DNA of 64,000 nt from Campylobacteraceae bacterium (GTDB lineage Bacteria > Campylobacterota > Campylobacteria > Campylobacterales > Arcobacteraceae): contig JABSOM010000006.1 in assembly GCA_013215945.1 (NCBI GenBank), forward strand, positions 153,568 through 217,567, written 5' to 3'. The translations under genes were made by a program, and so were the position numbers. The number at the start of each line of letters is the position of its first letter. The first letter of the stretch is position 1. Shown here piece by piece: positions 63,743 through 64,000 of this stretch. The notes below the pieces were generated by a model that was not told the DNA's origin, did no database searches, and saw only the letters and a list, made by a program, of their open reading frames with translations.

Positions 63743-63935
63743 CAAAACAAGCCTTAATTTTTTCCTGAAGATAAACAATAGCAATATCTGGATTGTTCCT
63801 TCTTCATTTTTTTGTTATACTGCACAAAATACAAAAATATAATTAATACAAAACTTTATTTGATAGTTTTATTCCTATATTATGTATTACAATTATTCAC
63901 AAAAAGATTTCATTATATTAAAAAGGATTTCACCC

Positions 63936-64000
63936 ATGAGTTACATAACAAGCAAAACACTACAAGAAGCAGATGCAGAAGTATTTTCATTTATAGAAGA
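63936..64000 (+). CDS. glyA: Serine hydroxymethyltransferase, start only (cut by window end)
   Basis: 21 codons are visible: MSYITSKTLQEADAEVFSFI and on. This start, with the acidic helix after TLQEAD, matches GlyA of Campylobacterota. Ribosome site AAAAGGATTTCACCC before ATG. The rest is outside the window, so the call rests on the N-terminus alone. Confidence 0.75.
   Translation, partial: MSYITSKTLQEADAEVFSFIE

Overview
The window looks like the chromosome of a free-living, Arcobacter-type member of the Campylobacterota. It is very AT-rich. The core order ferredoxin, ndk, DUF177, rpmF, plsX, fabH is the kind seen in that group, and the histidine kinases carry the H-box type common there. 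The genus is inferred from gene style, not proven. No rRNA, tRNA, CRISPR array, insertion sequence or prophage was recognised.

Layout. 1-5060: housekeeping genes (5' part of rho, a 2-Cys peroxiredoxin, ferredoxin, ndk and the rpmF-plsX-fabH lipid operon). 5125-11880: a TctDE-like two-component system facing a three-gene Fe3+/organophosphate-type ABC importer, with a histidine phosphatase between them. 12007-16532: azlCD, a probable SspB-like ClpXP adaptor, a LapG-like protease, pabC-pabB and pyrB. 16700-20936: a TAXI-type TRAP transporter with a small coiled-coil membrane partner. 21049-23918: a GntR regulator, a class III aminotransferase and a beta-keto acid cleavage enzyme (BKACE), preceded by a paired palindromic operator. 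23928-36437, minus strand: a catabolic island for beta-hydroxy and beta-keto acids (mmsB, TRAP transporter, mmsA, 3-hydroxybutyrate dehydrogenase, acetoacetate CoA-transferase, thiolase), with a cytoplasmic PAS kinase and regulator and a second TRAP binding protein. 36636-43604: argD, a TolC-like protein, pyk, midA, and an aldehyde dehydrogenase with its DUF779 companion. 43775-46338: a FIST-domain sensor kinase and its regulator. 46503-60357: a 4-hydroxybenzoate/protocatechuate catabolic locus. 60472-64000: a small membrane protein, a long ankyrin-repeat protein, a LysE exporter and the start of glyA.

How the genes work together. PobA converts 4-hydroxybenzoate to protocatechuate. LigAB opens the ring at the 4,5 position. 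LigC, LigI, the 4-oxalomesaconate tautomerase, LigJ and LigK then carry the product to pyruvate and oxaloacetate, so the full 4,5-cleavage route is encoded, together with a TRAP importer, an EamA transporter and an IclR regulator. In the other island MmsB and MmsA would take 3-hydroxyisobutyrate to propionyl-CoA, while BDH, AtoDA and AtoB would take 3-hydroxybutyrate or acetoacetate to acetyl-CoA. The BKACE upstream makes acetoacetate, which would feed the same route.

The most notable non-coding signal is a promoter architecture found three times: TGWCAT-N5-TGTCAT, then exactly 10 bases, then a TATAYT box. It precedes the TAXI-TRAP gene, the orphan DctP gene and the mmsB-TRAP operon. Spacing and sequence match the enterobacterial Pho box, but all three targets are carbon-acid importers. 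Other regulatory DNA includes paired TTGTCGACAA palindromes before the GntR gene, three 16-bp repeats before the aldehyde dehydrogenase, and CGAAC half-sites plus a 31-bp palindrome before the protocatechuate operon.
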